In this document: positions 36,401-49,620 of the stretch, in pieces
Layout of the letters: each line of letters begins with the position of its first letter
Position numbering within the stretch: position 1 is the stretch's first letter
NCBI RefSeq assembly: GCF_014805685.1
Contig: NC_060899.1
Span: 8,170,290-8,234,289 of the forward strand
Source of the DNA: Silurus meridionalis
Taxonomy: Eukaryota > Chordata > Actinopteri > Siluriformes > Siluridae
Length of the DNA stretch: 64,000 bases
Direction of reading: 5' to 3'
Notes under the pieces: model-generated
Told to the model about the DNA's origin: nothing
What the model saw: only the letters and a program-made list of their open reading frames with translations
Databases searched by the model: none
Translations under genes and position numbers: made by a program

Positions 36401-38171
36401 AAAAAATAAATAAAAAATAAATATATGCTTGCATATTATTTAGTTTAAATGTGTCCTTGGTTTAAACTGTCTTGAACTCTGCAGGTTTTAAAACACTGTC
36501 AATTCAATTTGTGCAAGTGTGCACGTGGTTTATAACCACGCTATTTGGCTTTCCATTAAGAAATTCGGATCTGTTCGTAGATATGGTTTGAATTGTCTAG
36601 TGGAAAAAGGCATCCTTTCACTTCCCCTTCATCTCAAGACCAGTTTTCCGATTGTTTATCGAAATGTGTATATGAAGACACAGGTTCCTTTAGGAACCAG
36701 GAGTACCAGAAATTTTAACATAGCTGGAAACCTCCTCATGCATGAATACCATTGTTGCCCGAATTTTAAACCTGACAAAGAAGTTTCAGTTGTTTGGTTG
36801 GCCAGCAAGGGGCCAATGATGTCAGCTTAATTCTGTATCTGACACATGCACATACATCTGTAGTGCTCCATATTTCTTTTAATACTTCTTTTAAATTACA
36901 TTTAAAAATTGTTTTTAAATAGAATCATTTTATTTTAATCCCGTCTTTCAAAAGCTGTTTGTTTGTATTTCTGAAAATATGTAATATATTGATATGCAGA
37001 ATTTTAGAAGACAATCTAGGTTGTGTTTTCCATATATAACAATGAGTGATTAGGTTAGTATCCACGAAAGAAATGCGTTTTTAAACAATATTAGATGTTC
37101 TGGGAATTCTCAGTTGGGCAAATCAGGTGGAAGAGAAAGCAAGCCAAGTTAACGAAATGCAAACGTGCAAGGAAACTGGCAAAAATGTCTGAAAATATGG
37201 AAAAGCAAGAATAAAGGAGTGGAGGATGCACTCATCAAGGCTGGCTGGTTGGCATTGCAGGATGTGTGTGTGTCAATTCAATAAAGGAGGAAATGAGCAG
37301 CATCCTTCCTGCAGACTCCAGTTTGGGGGGGTGGGGAATGCAGAGAATTAAAGACGGAGGGGGGTTGTTCATTTTCATTTCTGGCTTCTCTTTCCAGTTA
37401 ATGCATCTGCAAAAGTGGCTGATTTCTTTGTCATGCTGTCTCGTTTTGTAAAGAATGAGCTAAAGGCGGGATGGAACCAAGGTTATTAAAAAAATGAAGT
37501 TTATAGTTGATCAGGAAAGTATAGCAAGTTAAAAAATGTATTCACTTCTACTCATTTTTAACTTTCCAATCTGAGTTGTCAGGGGAGTTTTTGTTCAAAA
37601 CTTTTTTTTTTATTCCAAGTTTAATCTTGCATGCGTACATTCGACATTTTAATCTGTATGTTGGCATTTATTCAGAATTGAAAAAGCATGTTCTTTTTAA
37701 CGAAGCCTGCCAATATTTAATGTTTCCCAGAAGAAGCCTGTAGGTTTGCAGGGTTGCAAAGCTGCATAGGAGGTAATTACATTTACAACTTATGGTTGCT
37801 GTTAGAGATAGCCTACATAAGTCATTATTAATCTAGTAAGACAGCAGTAGTAAGTACATTGGTAACTCTAGACAGTCTGTACTTCTAGTATATAGTATAG
37901 TCTTTAAAGAAGCAGTGGCTACTTTCAGAATGATGGTCAAGCCATTATCATAGTTCACTGTTTTATAGAATCATTTTGAAGCTCTCTCTCTATCTATCTA
38001 TAATGCTTCATGACAAATTTATGAAAAATCTTTAAAGACTGAAAAAGAAATCTAGTCTAATAATTAGCTTTGTAGATTTTTGCATATTCTACACTATTCG
38101 ATTATTCTTGGAAAGCTGCATTGTTCCAAGTTGCCTGTAGGTGGCAGGTTTTACAAGCAGTACTTTACTTG

Positions 38172-38172
<1 letters not shown>
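36401..38172. other. Intron 4, unique stretch
   Basis: No transposon or exon recognised; G-run near 37325 and T-run near 37603. Confidence 0.5.

Positions 38173-38242
<70 letters not shown>
38173..38242 (+). repeat. (TG)n microsatellite
   Basis: 70 bp of uninterrupted TG, ending in TGCGCC. Confidence 0.98.
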
Positions 38243-38245
<3 letters not shown>

Positions 38246-39479
38246 CTACAGTGCAGGTCACAAACTACACACATGAAGGGTATGTCTGTGTATTTAACTG
38301 TAAGTGTGTGTGCGCATGCAATGTTGTATGTAGACAATTGAGGTATCATGAAGTCTAAATGTAGACTCAGGTTTGAAGAAGTCCAAATAGATACATAGTC
38401 ATCTCATAACTGAGCAAAGTCTGAAGTCAAACTCTCTATGAAGCTACTCAATTTGAATTTGAATCAAACAGAATTGGGACTATAGCTCCTATAATGAATT
38501 CGACAGAGTCTAAAAGCTTAGCTTGACACTACAGATTGAGAATTTATTCAAAATATTAAAATGACAAGTGATTACTCTCATGAATTAAGTGTAAATTATT
38601 CTTGAGTCTCATGAGTCAAGTGTAATGGGTATCTGGTATTATTTCTTTAGTCTTGATGTAATTTAAAGAATGGCATAATAGTTGTAGTGATAATGCTATA
38701 CACGTTTACACTGTTCTGTAGAACACTCAATAATGTAAATTGTTACTGTTTGTGCTTTATCATATGTCTGAATATATATTTGTAAATTGAGTCAAGATTT
38801 TCATTTTGATTCATGAAATCTTTCAGCTGTTCAGTTCGTTCATCATTTGTCTTTAGTAATCATTTGTTCTTGGTCTGGGTTGTGCCAAACACAGTGCCTA
38901 TCCCTGTGGGGAAAGAATAAATACTTGGAGATAAAGCAGGGATACACGAACCTGAATAAGACGGCAGGACAATATTCACAAAAGGGAAAATTTAATGTCG
39001 TCGGTCTACTGATCCGGTTTCAGTCAGAGAGAAGAATCCGGAAAAACCAAAGATAAGCAACGCAGACATAAAAAGACAACATGGGAAAATCCACACAGGG
39101 ATTCATCCCAGGATCAAAAGTTCAGGATCAATCTGGGACCCGAGATGCTCCCTGCTTCATCACAGTGTATGCCCAGTTGTGTACTTTTGTGAAGCTCTAA
39201 GGACAGAAACGCAATCATGCTATGAGTATATTCGTTTTGGGAATTGCATTGTATTGAATGGCATTGAATAATCCGTAAATAAAACTGTTCCCATCTTGTA
39301 GCATTAATGTGGAACCTTCTGCAAACAGTTGTGCAGTGTGAACTAAAATACGGCGCATTATTATTATATTGTTATTAATATAGTTAGGTTTGAGTGAATG
39401 GTTTTCCTGGCAGTGGCAGTCACACATGAATGAAAAGTAGGTAAAATGGATGTAAAACATGGTGTTTGTATCACACTGT
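38243..39479. other. Intron 4, unique stretch before CpG block
   Basis: AT-rich, no recognised element. Confidence 0.5.
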
Positions 39480-39730
39480 AAAACTCCATAGCATGCATGA
39501 CGTGCTGGACAGTAGCCCCGCCCCCTCGCTCGCGCGCTCGCTCGCGCTTTCTGCCCGCCTGCGCGCCTGCCTGAGTGTCGGTGCCGCGGCGGCTCTCGCG
39601 CGCTCCAGCCGGATATTTCATTGAAATATTAAAAGCGCAGGCGAAAGGCACGGGGGAAAAGGGGGCTCCGACAAACAAATCGAAAGCTGTCCCAAGAATA
39701 TATTTTATAATATAACGAGCAGAAGGGCAT
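39480..39730 (+). promoter_or_regulatory. nol4l: Candidate internal nol4l promoter and noncoding first exon
   Basis: An isolated CpG-rich block inside an AT-rich intron: a GC box CCCCGCCCCC at 39516-39525, then CGCTCGCGCGCTCGCTCGCG and GCCGCGGCGGCTCTCGCG. The block ends in a strong splice donor, GGGCAT/GTAAGT at 39730/39731. Spliced to exon 5 (55319), this would give an mRNA whose first ATG in the nol4l frame is 55352 (MSDPTW). As I recall it, the short NOL4L protein described in mammals starts at the equivalent site. The exact start site, and whether the block is active, are inferred. Confidence 0.6.
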
Positions 39731-40387
39731 GTAAGTGATGATATTTACTCTGTTCTATGCATTAGCTTATTATTTTATGATGTTCTGCCTAACTGTAAAA
39801 CATGCATGCATTTGGAGGCATTCACTCAGCGTGCTTATCCTGTACGATTATTATAAAAAAAAGTCAAGCTGATTAGTAAAAAATAATAAAAATGCAAACA
39901 TAGCAATTATCATTCTCCGACACGAATATTGATAACCTGCACGTTTTTTAGAGAGAATTGTGTCCTTATGATACATGTGGTAGCCGGTATTTATTGTTTT
40001 TTGTTTATTTTTTTTAAAGGATAATAATGAACGATAACTGCGGGATGTGCCCCCTTTTTATTTTTTCATGCACAAATGCTCATGTACATGACCGACATGT
40101 TCCCAATGTATATGGAGCGTTCGCATTAAAATGCATGGCGTCTGTAGGCGTTTATTGATTTTTTTTTTTTTTTTTTTTCTCCTTTTTCTTTTTTTTTTTT
40201 TTTAAGATGACTTGGTCTTCGTCGTTTTATACAGTTCCTTTCTGTTGTTTTATTTTTTTTTTATTTTATTTTTTTTTTATAAATGTTTACATTTTTAGTA
40301 TACTTTGTCTTGGTGCCTGAATGGAGTAAAAACTATTTAGATGGTTTATGCACATTTTTTGTTGACCTGTCATTTAAAGAAAAAAAT
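39731..40387. other. Intron 4, T-rich stretch
   Basis: Poly-T runs at 40159-40178, 40189-40203 and around 40251-40280. CpG content drops off after 39730. No element recognised. Confidence 0.6.
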
Positions 40388-40388
40388 A

Positions 40389-40429
<41 letters not shown>
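40388..40429 (+). repeat. (TTA)n microsatellite
   Basis: Fourteen trinucleotide units. Confidence 0.97.
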
Positions 40430-40430
<1 letters not shown>

Positions 40431-41124
40431 TGGTTTATTTTATTTTTAACTGAATAATGGTAAAACTGCTGTGCATTGTTGTTTGCAAACCCTTTTGAGT
40501 GGATTCTGAACTTCCGCCTACAAGAAGTTCAGCAACTTCTCCTGTAGTCAGCTTCCTATTCAGATTCAGCCTCATTCTCATCCAACCGTCTCTCCCATTT
40601 TAGATCATAATCCCGGATTACACCAGAATATGGGCATAAAGTATTTGTTTGTATTTGTTCTTCTTCTTTTGTCTCAGGTTTGCATACAGCCTAAATATAC
40701 CGCATTTCTAAGTTGAAATGTTTTAGTACGTTGTAAACCGGTTTTATTTTTTTTATGTTTAATTGAATTAGATGTGTCGAAGATTGCAGTCTTGTAATTT
40801 TTTTTTGTGTGTGCATTGTGTAACCGATATCGGGTAATCTCTTAGAAAATGCATACAGGATATGTGACCTGTCCATTGCGTTACATATAATAAGTGACGG
40901 CTTTGACATGAATCCTTTTACATTGAGCGTTTCAGCTGAAAGGGTAAAAGCATCGGAATGTTATAGCACGATGCATTCTGGCGGAGCTTTGCAAGGACAA
41001 AGCATTCAAAAATAACACTTTCTAAAGTCAAATGTTTTCCCGAGCTGTGTTGAAGCCACTGTTCCCCTTTCAGTCTCTCTAGCACTTTCTCCTCCCTTCT
41101 TTTACTATTACTCATTCATTCACG

Positions 41125-41126
<2 letters not shown>

Positions 41127-41173
<47 letters not shown>
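41127..41173 (+). repeat. (CT)n microsatellite
   Basis: 47 bp CT run followed by a wider pyrimidine-rich region to about 41275. Confidence 0.97.
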
Positions 41174-41178
<5 letters not shown>

Positions 41179-42994
41179 CCTTATTTTTTTTTGCTCATTC
41201 TTACACTGTCCCCTCTCTCTTAGTCTCTTCCCTGCTCCACCCTCTCTCTCCCCTCTCTCTCTCTGTCTGTCCCTTCACTCATTGTTCTTTGTCTTGTTCA
41301 TCTGCATTCTAGTGAATGTTCCATTCTGCCTCTCAGAGGGCCTGTACCACCCTACGCTCTTCTCTACAAATTACTATGGAGCCTGGCATCAAATTCGGAG
41401 GCTTGCACACACACACACTCACATTTGGGATTTCTCCGAGCACTAAGAGCTTTTCTGAGTGGTCTAGCACATCTTAATAATCAGATTTGAAAATATGTTT
41501 GCAGACTTAATTTTTTCCCTTGTGCGATCACGATTTGGCAGAGTTTAAATTGAAAATAGCGCCCTTCTCCTTCAGAGTCCTTCATTATCCGCATCGCAAT
41601 AACATTGCAGTGTTGATAGAGTTGTCAAACAGAACTCCCTGAGCATCCGTTGGCTTTTTTTTTTTTTTAATGACGAAGTAAGTCAGCATCTTTCTGTATC
41701 GTGTTCTTGTCAGCCTGCATGAGCGCCAAATTAATGAGTGGACCTCTCTTCTGTAAAGAGGCAAAGTATTCCCCACCATGTAATTTCCTGTCTTTTTATG
41801 GCTCGTTTCTTCCCTGGCAGACGGCACGGGGATATGGGATGTGACGGTTTGACTCCCTGTTGCTCTGCTGCTCTATTGGGTTGCTCTGTGCTCAACTGGT
41901 GCTGCCTGAGGTGGATTGTGTGTAAAGCTCAGGCAGCGGAACACCGAGTCTCCACATAGACCTTCTCAAGGTTACACGAGAGGATGTGCAGCTTCTAATT
42001 TCCTTCTGACTGCTCTCCGTGCCAATCCCGAGCACTGAAATCCCCATGACTCCACAGCAGGTTTCTCACGCGGGTTTAATCGGTGCTTTATTTGCCGAAT
42101 CATTACCAGATCAGCATTAATCTCAGGGCTCATAAGGTTTTATCCAAGATCTGCTTCTACAGTGCAAAGGCCTCAGCCCTGTTTATTTATGAACACATGC
42201 TTACACACACACAAACACTTGTTTCAATACAATGTTTTACTGTTCTTATTATATAATGCACTTTCAGAAATATGCTTTTGAGAACCGCTCTTTTTACCAA
42301 AGAAAATGTATCAAAGCTGCTTTTTGGCATGATGAGATCAGACAGACAGGACAGAGCTGAGTAAGCAGAGGTCACTGAGACAGATATTTATTTATTTTTC
42401 TCCCCGCTCTCAACCAGCCATAAGAGGCAGAGGTCAGCTGCAGCAAGGTCGATCCTCCACTCCAATGACATGAATAAAGCCATTAATTTAGTCCGCTTTT
42501 TTTCACAGAAAGTGTTTATTTTATTTTTTAGAAATTTTAGTCAGATTCCTTTTGTACACACCGACTCAGTTTGGACATCACAATAGCAGAAACACCAGGA
42601 GAATAATTTTGTACATACATTTTTTTACGATGTTTTTTTTATACTGTTTTGAGTGTACATTTTAACATAAATGGCGAGGGGGACGCATGTGTCAAAAACA
42701 TTCACATGTAAACAGTTTAGGCAAGAACACCTCTCTGCTTGATTCACACAATAGACAGAATGCAGTGTTTGTCTTCTCTCAGCTGGAATCTGAATCAGAC
42801 ACTTGTTGCTCGCAGTTCTGTTTATGACGCACGCAAAATATGAAGTGATTTATTTTGTGTTTCTGCTGAAAAAGGTTTAGCATGCCTTTATAATCTTTAG
42901 CTCACCTAAGCAATTGCAGTTTTTCTTTTTCATATAAATGGTTGTCTAATGGGGAAACAGTATATTTTATACAAATTGTAACTTCCAACATATC
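41174..42994. other. Intron 4, unique stretch
   Basis: Pyrimidine-rich to 41275, then ordinary sequence; no exon or transposon recognised. Confidence 0.45.
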
Positions 42995-43440
42995 TTACAC
43001 CATATGGACAATAGTAGGTTAGGATGTTTTTGATGCAGTTGCATGAAATTTTTCCCTTCACTTAAGATAGAAGGCTCAAACCTGTTCTAGCATGAAAATA
43101 CCCTTGTTCACACTGCAAGCTCCAAGAAGATATGGTTTAAATGCGTGGAAGTGAAAGATTTTGAGTGGCCTGCTATAAAGCTCGGACCTTAACCTTATTG
43201 AACACCTTGGGGATGAATTAGAATACTGACATCATCACTCAGGCCTTCTCGCCTGAGTAGTAAATTACTTACCCTAGTGGCTGAATGAGCACAAACATCT
43301 GCAACCACACTCCAAATCTAGTGGAACATCTTCCCAGAAGTTGTTTTTTATTAATAGCAAATGGGGATTAATGTGAAATAGGATTTTAAAAAAGTTGTTT
43401 TATGGCCAGGTGTCCACAATAGTTTTGTCTGAACAGTGTA
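42995..43440 (+). mobile_element. Near-complete Tc1-derived repeat
   Basis: Begins ACCATATGGACAATAGTAGG and ends GGCCAGGTGTCCACAATAGT followed by TTTGTCTGAACAGTGTA. The inside has AACCTGTTCTAGCATGAAAA (FQHD position), GAGTGGCCTGCTATAAAGCT (EWPA.S position), TTGAACACCTTGGGGATGAA (EHLGDE) and AATCTAGTGGAACATCTTCC. This is the best copy of the family also seen at 1140, 3750, 17600 and 27755. It keeps only the catalytic C-terminal half of a Tc1 transposase, with stops. Confidence 0.8.
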
Positions 43441-43839
43441 TGTCTGCTGTCAGGTGTGGTGTAAATCAGGCATTAAAATGAAACCTATTAAGTTAAGCAT
43501 TGAACTGGGAGAAACTCTGTGGATTTATTGATGCTTCTTCAGTCTGTTGTCCCTGACATTTAATGCACAGCAAGTTTGGACCCAGAATGGTGCACACCGC
43601 TAAAAACTACTAGTGACTAGCAATTCTGTAGACCCAAAAACCCTTATGCATGTTCGAAATCTTGACAAGCAACATCCGAAGTGTGTCCCTTTATTTTTAA
43701 TAGCCTACAGCAGGTGAAGTCACTGCTGCACGCTGCTGTTTTGAAGAAAAAACAATAAAACGTCCTACAAAAAATAAATAGACTCGAAGACCAGTATCAG
43801 TTTCTTCAGTTGAGAATACATTACGGCATTGTTAGCGAT

Positions 43840-44160
43840 TCTTCCCTGGTACACTTTAGTGGCAGAGACACTCATCTGAGTGGCACTGTGCATCTAAACA
43901 TCACTGCAGAACAGGCTTTCCCCTTTATGGCTGTAGTTAATCTGCAATTGAATGGACACTTCCAGCATGATAATGCACCCTTTGACAAGACACACATCAT
44001 TACCAGGTTTCATTGCTTCAGTTGCCTGCAAGTCTTAGGATGTAAACCCTTTTGAGCGTCTGTGGGGTAAGGTGAAAGGGGCTCTTAAGAGCCAGCCGGT
44101 TTTCAGCAACTGCGGAATGCAGTCATTTCCACATCTTGTACGGTTCATGCCCATTAGAAT
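43840..44160 (+). mobile_element. Tc1-like transposase fragment
   Basis: Frame around 43920-44000 reads FPFMAVVNLQLNGHFQHDNA followed by PFDKTHIITRF, the DDE-family FQHDNAP.HK block. It continues, after a frameshift, to FERLWGKVKGALKSQ (about 44050) and HLVRFMPIRIRP near the end. Only the C-terminal third of the transposase survives and no TIRs are seen. Confidence 0.75.
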
Positions 44161-44305
44161 CCGACCCTTTCTCAGGGCCAGTGAAGGTGTAACACATTAC
44201 TAGATAGCTGTATGAATTGCAGTATGCTTTGGGTGTGTGTGAGAGAATGTGTGTGTGTATATAAAAAAAAGTAACAAAAAGCGTGTTTACTTGAGCAGGA
44301 AAGAC

Positions 44306-44307
<2 letters not shown>

Positions 44308-44366
<59 letters not shown>
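44308..44366 (+). repeat. (TG)n microsatellite
   Basis: 59 bp of uninterrupted TG. Confidence 0.98.
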
Positions 44367-44368
<2 letters not shown>

Positions 44369-44394
44369 GGGTGTGCACAAGTGAGTGGCTGTAG

Positions 44395-44760
44395 GTCAAG
44401 TCAAGAGGCTTTATTGTCATTTCAACCATAAAAAGTACAGTGAACTGAAAAACATTCCTGTAGAAGCAAGGTGCTACATAAAACATAACCCTAGATAAAA
44501 AACAAAAAAGACCAATACACAAGACAAACAACATTCAGTACAACACAACGATCGTAACAATGCAGTGCAGGCCACTACACAGAGCTTGATGAGCAGATTG
44601 TCCAAATCAAGCAACTGTACATGTAAATGTTTGATTTAGCAGCAATTATTTGTGCAAAAAATGGCAATAAAGGGGTGCGTGTGCGTTCGCATGGGTATCA
44701 TTCCAAGATTTTATTGAGGAATCTGATGTCTTGTGGGAAGAAACTGTGTGAGAGATTATG
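44395..44760. mobile_element. Teleost interspersed repeat, class uncertain
   Basis: Contains GTCAAGTCAAGAGGCTTTAT, TGTCATTTCAACCATA, AAGGTGCTACATAAAACATA and CTTGTGGGAAGAAACTGTGT, motifs I recognise as a recurring fish repeat. No open frame. Ends are not defined and the superfamily is not determined. Confidence 0.55.
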
Positions 44761-47227
44761 TAAGAGGGAGAGAGACTGTTTGAAGGGTGTGTTTATGAGT
44801 GAGAGACTGTAGGGAGATTGTAAGAGAGAACTTTGTGTGTGAGAGAGAGAGAGCATGTGTGAGAAGCAGGCATGCATCGTTAAGCTATTGTTTCATGGCT
44901 TGTTATTTTGAAGAATTTAGACTGAGGCTGGAGGATCTGTATCAAAATGTTTTAAGTCTATGAGCTCTTAAAACTAGCTTTTATAGAACTAGTTAACTTG
45001 TCATGTCAACCAGTAAAAAAGAAATGCTTTCTAGAGACCTTACTTTTACAATAAGTTAAGGCAGGCATAGCAACAAAATGCATAGATACTGGCTGAACTA
45101 AATCATGTTCTAAAAGAGTGTCTGATTGACACAGAATCAGGTGCACAGAACAAAAAGCCAGTGTCCTCTTACTGCACAGGGGCTTTGTTGATTGAGATGA
45201 AAGCGTTGCACTCGTGTTTTCGGAGTGTACGAAGAGTATTGCCGGGAGCGCAGCGAGGAAAACTCTCGTCACAACCTTCACAAAGAGAGACCTTGAGGCA
45301 AAATAGCACATTCCTTCCTTCACATTTAAAAGACTTCTAAACACGATCTTAGTAGGTATAGAGTCTTAGCATTTTCATCGTTCACACCATGTGGTGTAGG
45401 GCGCAACTTTTAATTTTTTTTCCCCCAGGAGTGACTGTTAACCTTCGTGCTGAATAGCAAAGAATGTTTCATTTACAAATGCGTTTCTCCCGAGAATATG
45501 TATCCTGGACCATAACGTTTATCTGTTGATATACTAAGAAATCTGCAAATTTTTCCAAGTGGTTTTTATTGCTGTCTAATTAATTATCAAATTTCACATC
45601 TTTGGCAAAGATCATGTTGTGTTCACTCTTAAAGACGTTAAAGATTTCTGCATGTTCTTGATGTATCTTTAATAGAAATCATTGCATGAAAATAGACGTT
45701 TCTGAATTGTTCTCGTGCACTTCTTTTATTTTTTTTATAAAATATCGAACTATATATGATTGAAGAAATATTTCCAAACCACTTTACATGATTCATCATC
45801 CTCCCCTGTTTTCAGCACATGTGGACAGAAGCAGTCAGAAATGAAAATTGCAGGAGAGATTGCATGTATCAGGTGCTTAATAATTAACATTCCTCCATAT
45901 TCTTTTGAGAAAGAAGAGAGCACAGCCCAGTCGGTTCTGGGAAATGAGTTGTTGCAGCCAAGATACTATTCTTATCAATGATAAGGGGGAAAAAATGCAT
46001 CCTTAGCTATAACGCACTTTAAAAGAAAAGCCTGCAGGAACCTCTGACGAGCTGTTTTCATCCTTTATTTTACAGAGAGGATCTTTTCATTATGACTATG
46101 TCTGTTTTCCAGTGACGTAAAGCTTTATTTCCCAACAAGCATTGTTAATGAAGTGGGCACAGAGAAACAGTGAAACTACTGTAAGAGACTTGTTCAGAAT
46201 GAAATATTTTAGATATGAGTGCAGCCCTTGCAAAAGACGTACTAGAAACATGATTCTATTTTACTCCTTTTAACTGCTGGGGGTGGACAGTGATGCGTTA
46301 TGTGCATGTACATTTATGCTAACGCCTTCTGATGAAGTGATGCATGATACATAACTTGTGATGCTGTTATACAGCTAGGTTTTAGAATCATGAAATCCTG
46401 GTTACCAGCTATTTTTCAGTGCCCACAGAGGTTTCACCAGCCTCAAGGGTGTCCTATGCAGGGACAATCATCCATTCTGTGGGACAGGCCCTAAACTGTA
46501 ACCCCCACTACTAAAGAGTCCCCCAGAGTACTGGCTGGCAGCAGAGTGATTACTGAAACACAGTAGGCAGAAACTGAACCACGATTGCCCCATTGTCGGA
46601 TCGGCTGAAAGGTATATACTGTGTTTAAAAAAACAAAAACAAAGTGCTTTAATCAACATATTTTAGTTCAAAAGAAGTATAGAGGTATCTGTCTGATTCT
46701 TATTTAAATGATAAACTGAATGCTAAAAGCCCACCATTCATTTATACTCAGGTTATCTTATTTGTAATTGATGTATCCTAACCACAGGATGTTGGTGCCT
46801 AGTTGCATGTTCCCATTGGCCCAGAACAACAATCCTTCAACTATAAGTGTTTGCCTCACATGGACTGGCATTTGAATTTCTACATTTGAATTTCCTTTCA
46901 GGCTTTCAGGCTGCCTCCTATGGACTCCCAACAGACTGTTGGGGACACTTCCATCCTTTATGCACTCATTATTCATTGTCATGTAAATTACAATAATATA
47001 TGTAGCCATATCATTGTAATTAGGTGCAACCAGGTATGCGGTATTAATTGCTGTTGGGTATGCTAGAATTATTGATTACAGCCGCCATTATCGGTCTTTT
47101 TAAGCTTTCTTAAGTGGGCTATCAGCCTGTGACTGGACCCCACAACCCAGGAAATGCTCCTGATTCAGAGGGGGCACTGGACTACCTTGCTTTTGTAATG
47201 TAAGGGGTTTGTTTGAGAGTGTTGCCC
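44761..47227. other. Intron 4, mostly unique
   Basis: A few GAGA tracts near 44840-44855. No exon with splice context or recognisable transposon. Confidence 0.45.
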
Positions 47228-47568
47228 CATCAGTATGTATAGTCACCATAAATTACTGCCTTGCACTCTTGACAGAAGAGGGTCTTGGGAGGCGTGTGCC
47301 TCCGATGCAAGACACATCCAACAGCTGGAAATGAGGTCTCAAGGTGGTGCTCAAGAATTTCTTCCACTGGCCAGTGCCAGGCCTCACTATGTAGGCTTTG
47401 TGAGGAAGTCCTGTTGGCCAGTTCTAAATTTTCAATGCTACTTTCCCACTTGTTCCTATGGGTTTGGCCCCTCAGAATGAATAATGAACTAAGGAGTTCA
47501 CCGAAACCCAAGCGCACAGTCCTTATATGCCCTTCTTCAGTATCTATTACAATAGTGTTGTGGATCAT
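47228..47568 (-). pseudogene. Possible transposase C-terminal fragment
   Basis: A 112-residue minus-strand frame has no stop. Its end, CVLHRRHTPPKTLFCQEC, has a Cys/His pattern somewhat like the cysteine-rich tail of piggyBac-type transposases. I could not find DDD motifs or TIRs, and the match is loose. It may be a chance frame in an unrecognised repeat. Confidence 0.25.
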
Positions 47569-48014
47569 CTACTGGATGGGCAGCCTACCCAGTATAGATC
47601 GCGGTCTGGCTATCCTTATAGGTCAAAATCAATCCTCAAACCGAAAGTTTATATTATCATATACTGTAGGAAATACATATCATGCACATATCAGCCTTTA
47701 TTGTGATTTACCACACTCATCTCTGGCAGTTAGGTGGGGGGAAATGCCCAGCTACTTACATTTATAATAGTGTCATACAGCTCACTGTTGATGGACCTTT
47801 TACCAAATAAAGTATACAGGTGAATTTAACTGTTTATTTGGAATTCTAGTATTATAACTGATCTTATTGTTGAATTTACTCCCAGTTGATTTGATTATGC
47901 AAAAATATTAAATTCTTTTTTAATGCATTGTAAACCTTAAATTACTGCATCAAGTAGTTGCCTGTGCAAAGTTTATTAATTAAGGGTCTGGTTGAAGAAA
48001 TAAGTCCTGGCACC

Positions 48015-48055
48015 TTAAATTATAAACCTTGTTCTTTAAATTATAAACCTTGTTC
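48015..48055 (+). repeat. 21-bp tandem duplication
   Basis: Two identical 20-base units TTAAATTATAAACCTTGTTC separated by one T. Confidence 0.95.
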
Positions 48056-49011
48056 CCAAATTTTCACCATAAAGCACATAGAGTGAAAGCGAAATGTTGA
48101 ATGTACTGTTGCTTCGTTGTCCCTCTATTCTTCTAAACTTCACTGCATGGGCATGTTCTATGCAGGAGGCCTTTGATGATGCCCAATACTGATCATCGGC
48201 TCGTTCTATTTGTAAGCCAGAGAATGAGTGAAGCATCTGAAAGCGGAGCAGCAGGAGTTTGGGACGCCCTCTGTTCTGTTTCTTCCTTCTCACTTTTCCT
48301 TTTGTTCAGTTCTGCAGGACAAGCGGCTGTATATAGAATAACATGCGGTGGCGGTAATTGAGTGCAGAGATTTGGTTTCAGGACTGCACGGGTGTGCTCT
48401 GTGTGAGGCAACTGACAGCAGAGAAGCAGCATGGATAGGACAACAGGCAGAAATAGCTGCAGCACCTCTTTTGCTATAATCAATGAAGGTCACGGTCTTT
48501 GATTATAACCTGTCTTTATGTAATAAAATGCTTTTTTGGAGGCCTGTAATTGACAATGTTGGAGTATTCCAAGCACCATAGTGATATTAATCTACATGTT
48601 TTGTGTATTCGCAAATAGGCAAATTTCACAAGTTGCAAGCCCCAGTTAGGGGACGCATTAGACACTGCTGGTATTTTCCCCTTTTCTCAGCTGGTTTTCC
48701 TATATGATCAATACTCTTCAGTGGAAGCACATAGTCTGCACCATGTTAATCCTCCCTGGGCCTGACCGCATGCGTGTTTGTATTCACACTGAATCCTGAT
48801 CGAGTAATGCCTCCCATATCAATACCTTCACCTTCCTGTCTGTAATGATACAGTTAGGCTGCTGCTGCTTTGCCTGCTAGCCATTGATTCTCAGGTATGG
48901 AGAGGGGGGAAAAGAGCAAAACAAGAAAAAGAACTAGGTTTTTATCTGATTGGGGGATAAATGATTCAAATAAATTATGGGGTTTGTCAAAAACCCATCA
49001 GCATTTATGTT

Positions 49012-49047
49012 AAAAAAAAAAAAAAAAAAAAAAAAAGAAAAAAAAAG
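49012..49047 (+). repeat. Poly-A tract
   Basis: 25 A followed by G and a second A run. No retroposed sequence recognised upstream. Confidence 0.9.
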
Positions 49048-49537
49048 AGCAGAATTATATAATCCATTTTTTCTGCAAGACATCACAGCCAAGTCTTACT
49101 ACAGCACCACCGTATGTTGATTTACATAGTTTATATGCTCGAAGTGTGTTCAGTGCAATTTGGTATTTTTAATTTTCAGATTGAATCAACCTCAATAAGT
49201 GCATTAAAAAAAAAAAATTATTGAACCTACAGTGCAATCCAACCTTGAAACATTTCTGTCAGATTTTCTTCTTGTTCACAGTTTGTTTCAAGCTTTGTTC
49301 TTGGACTGTTTCCATGGTAGCCAATTAGCAGACTCTGGTTACCCCTATTTTTAGAGAAGTGTCTAAGTCCCAGCCGTCTCTGTAGACTATATGTGAAAAG
49401 GAGACAGAGATTATGGAGGAGTATAGACTAGAGAGAAAAAAAAAATCATAAGGGAGATACATAAAAAAAGATGTGAAAGAGTGTATGAGGGGTGGAATGA
49501 GGGTGAAATCGCATGTTTATAGTTACAGTATATTGTG

Positions 49538-49542
<5 letters not shown>

Positions 49543-49617
<75 letters not shown>
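49543..49617 (+). repeat. (AT)n microsatellite
   Basis: 75 bp of uninterrupted AT. Confidence 0.98.
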
Positions 49618-49620
<3 letters not shown>

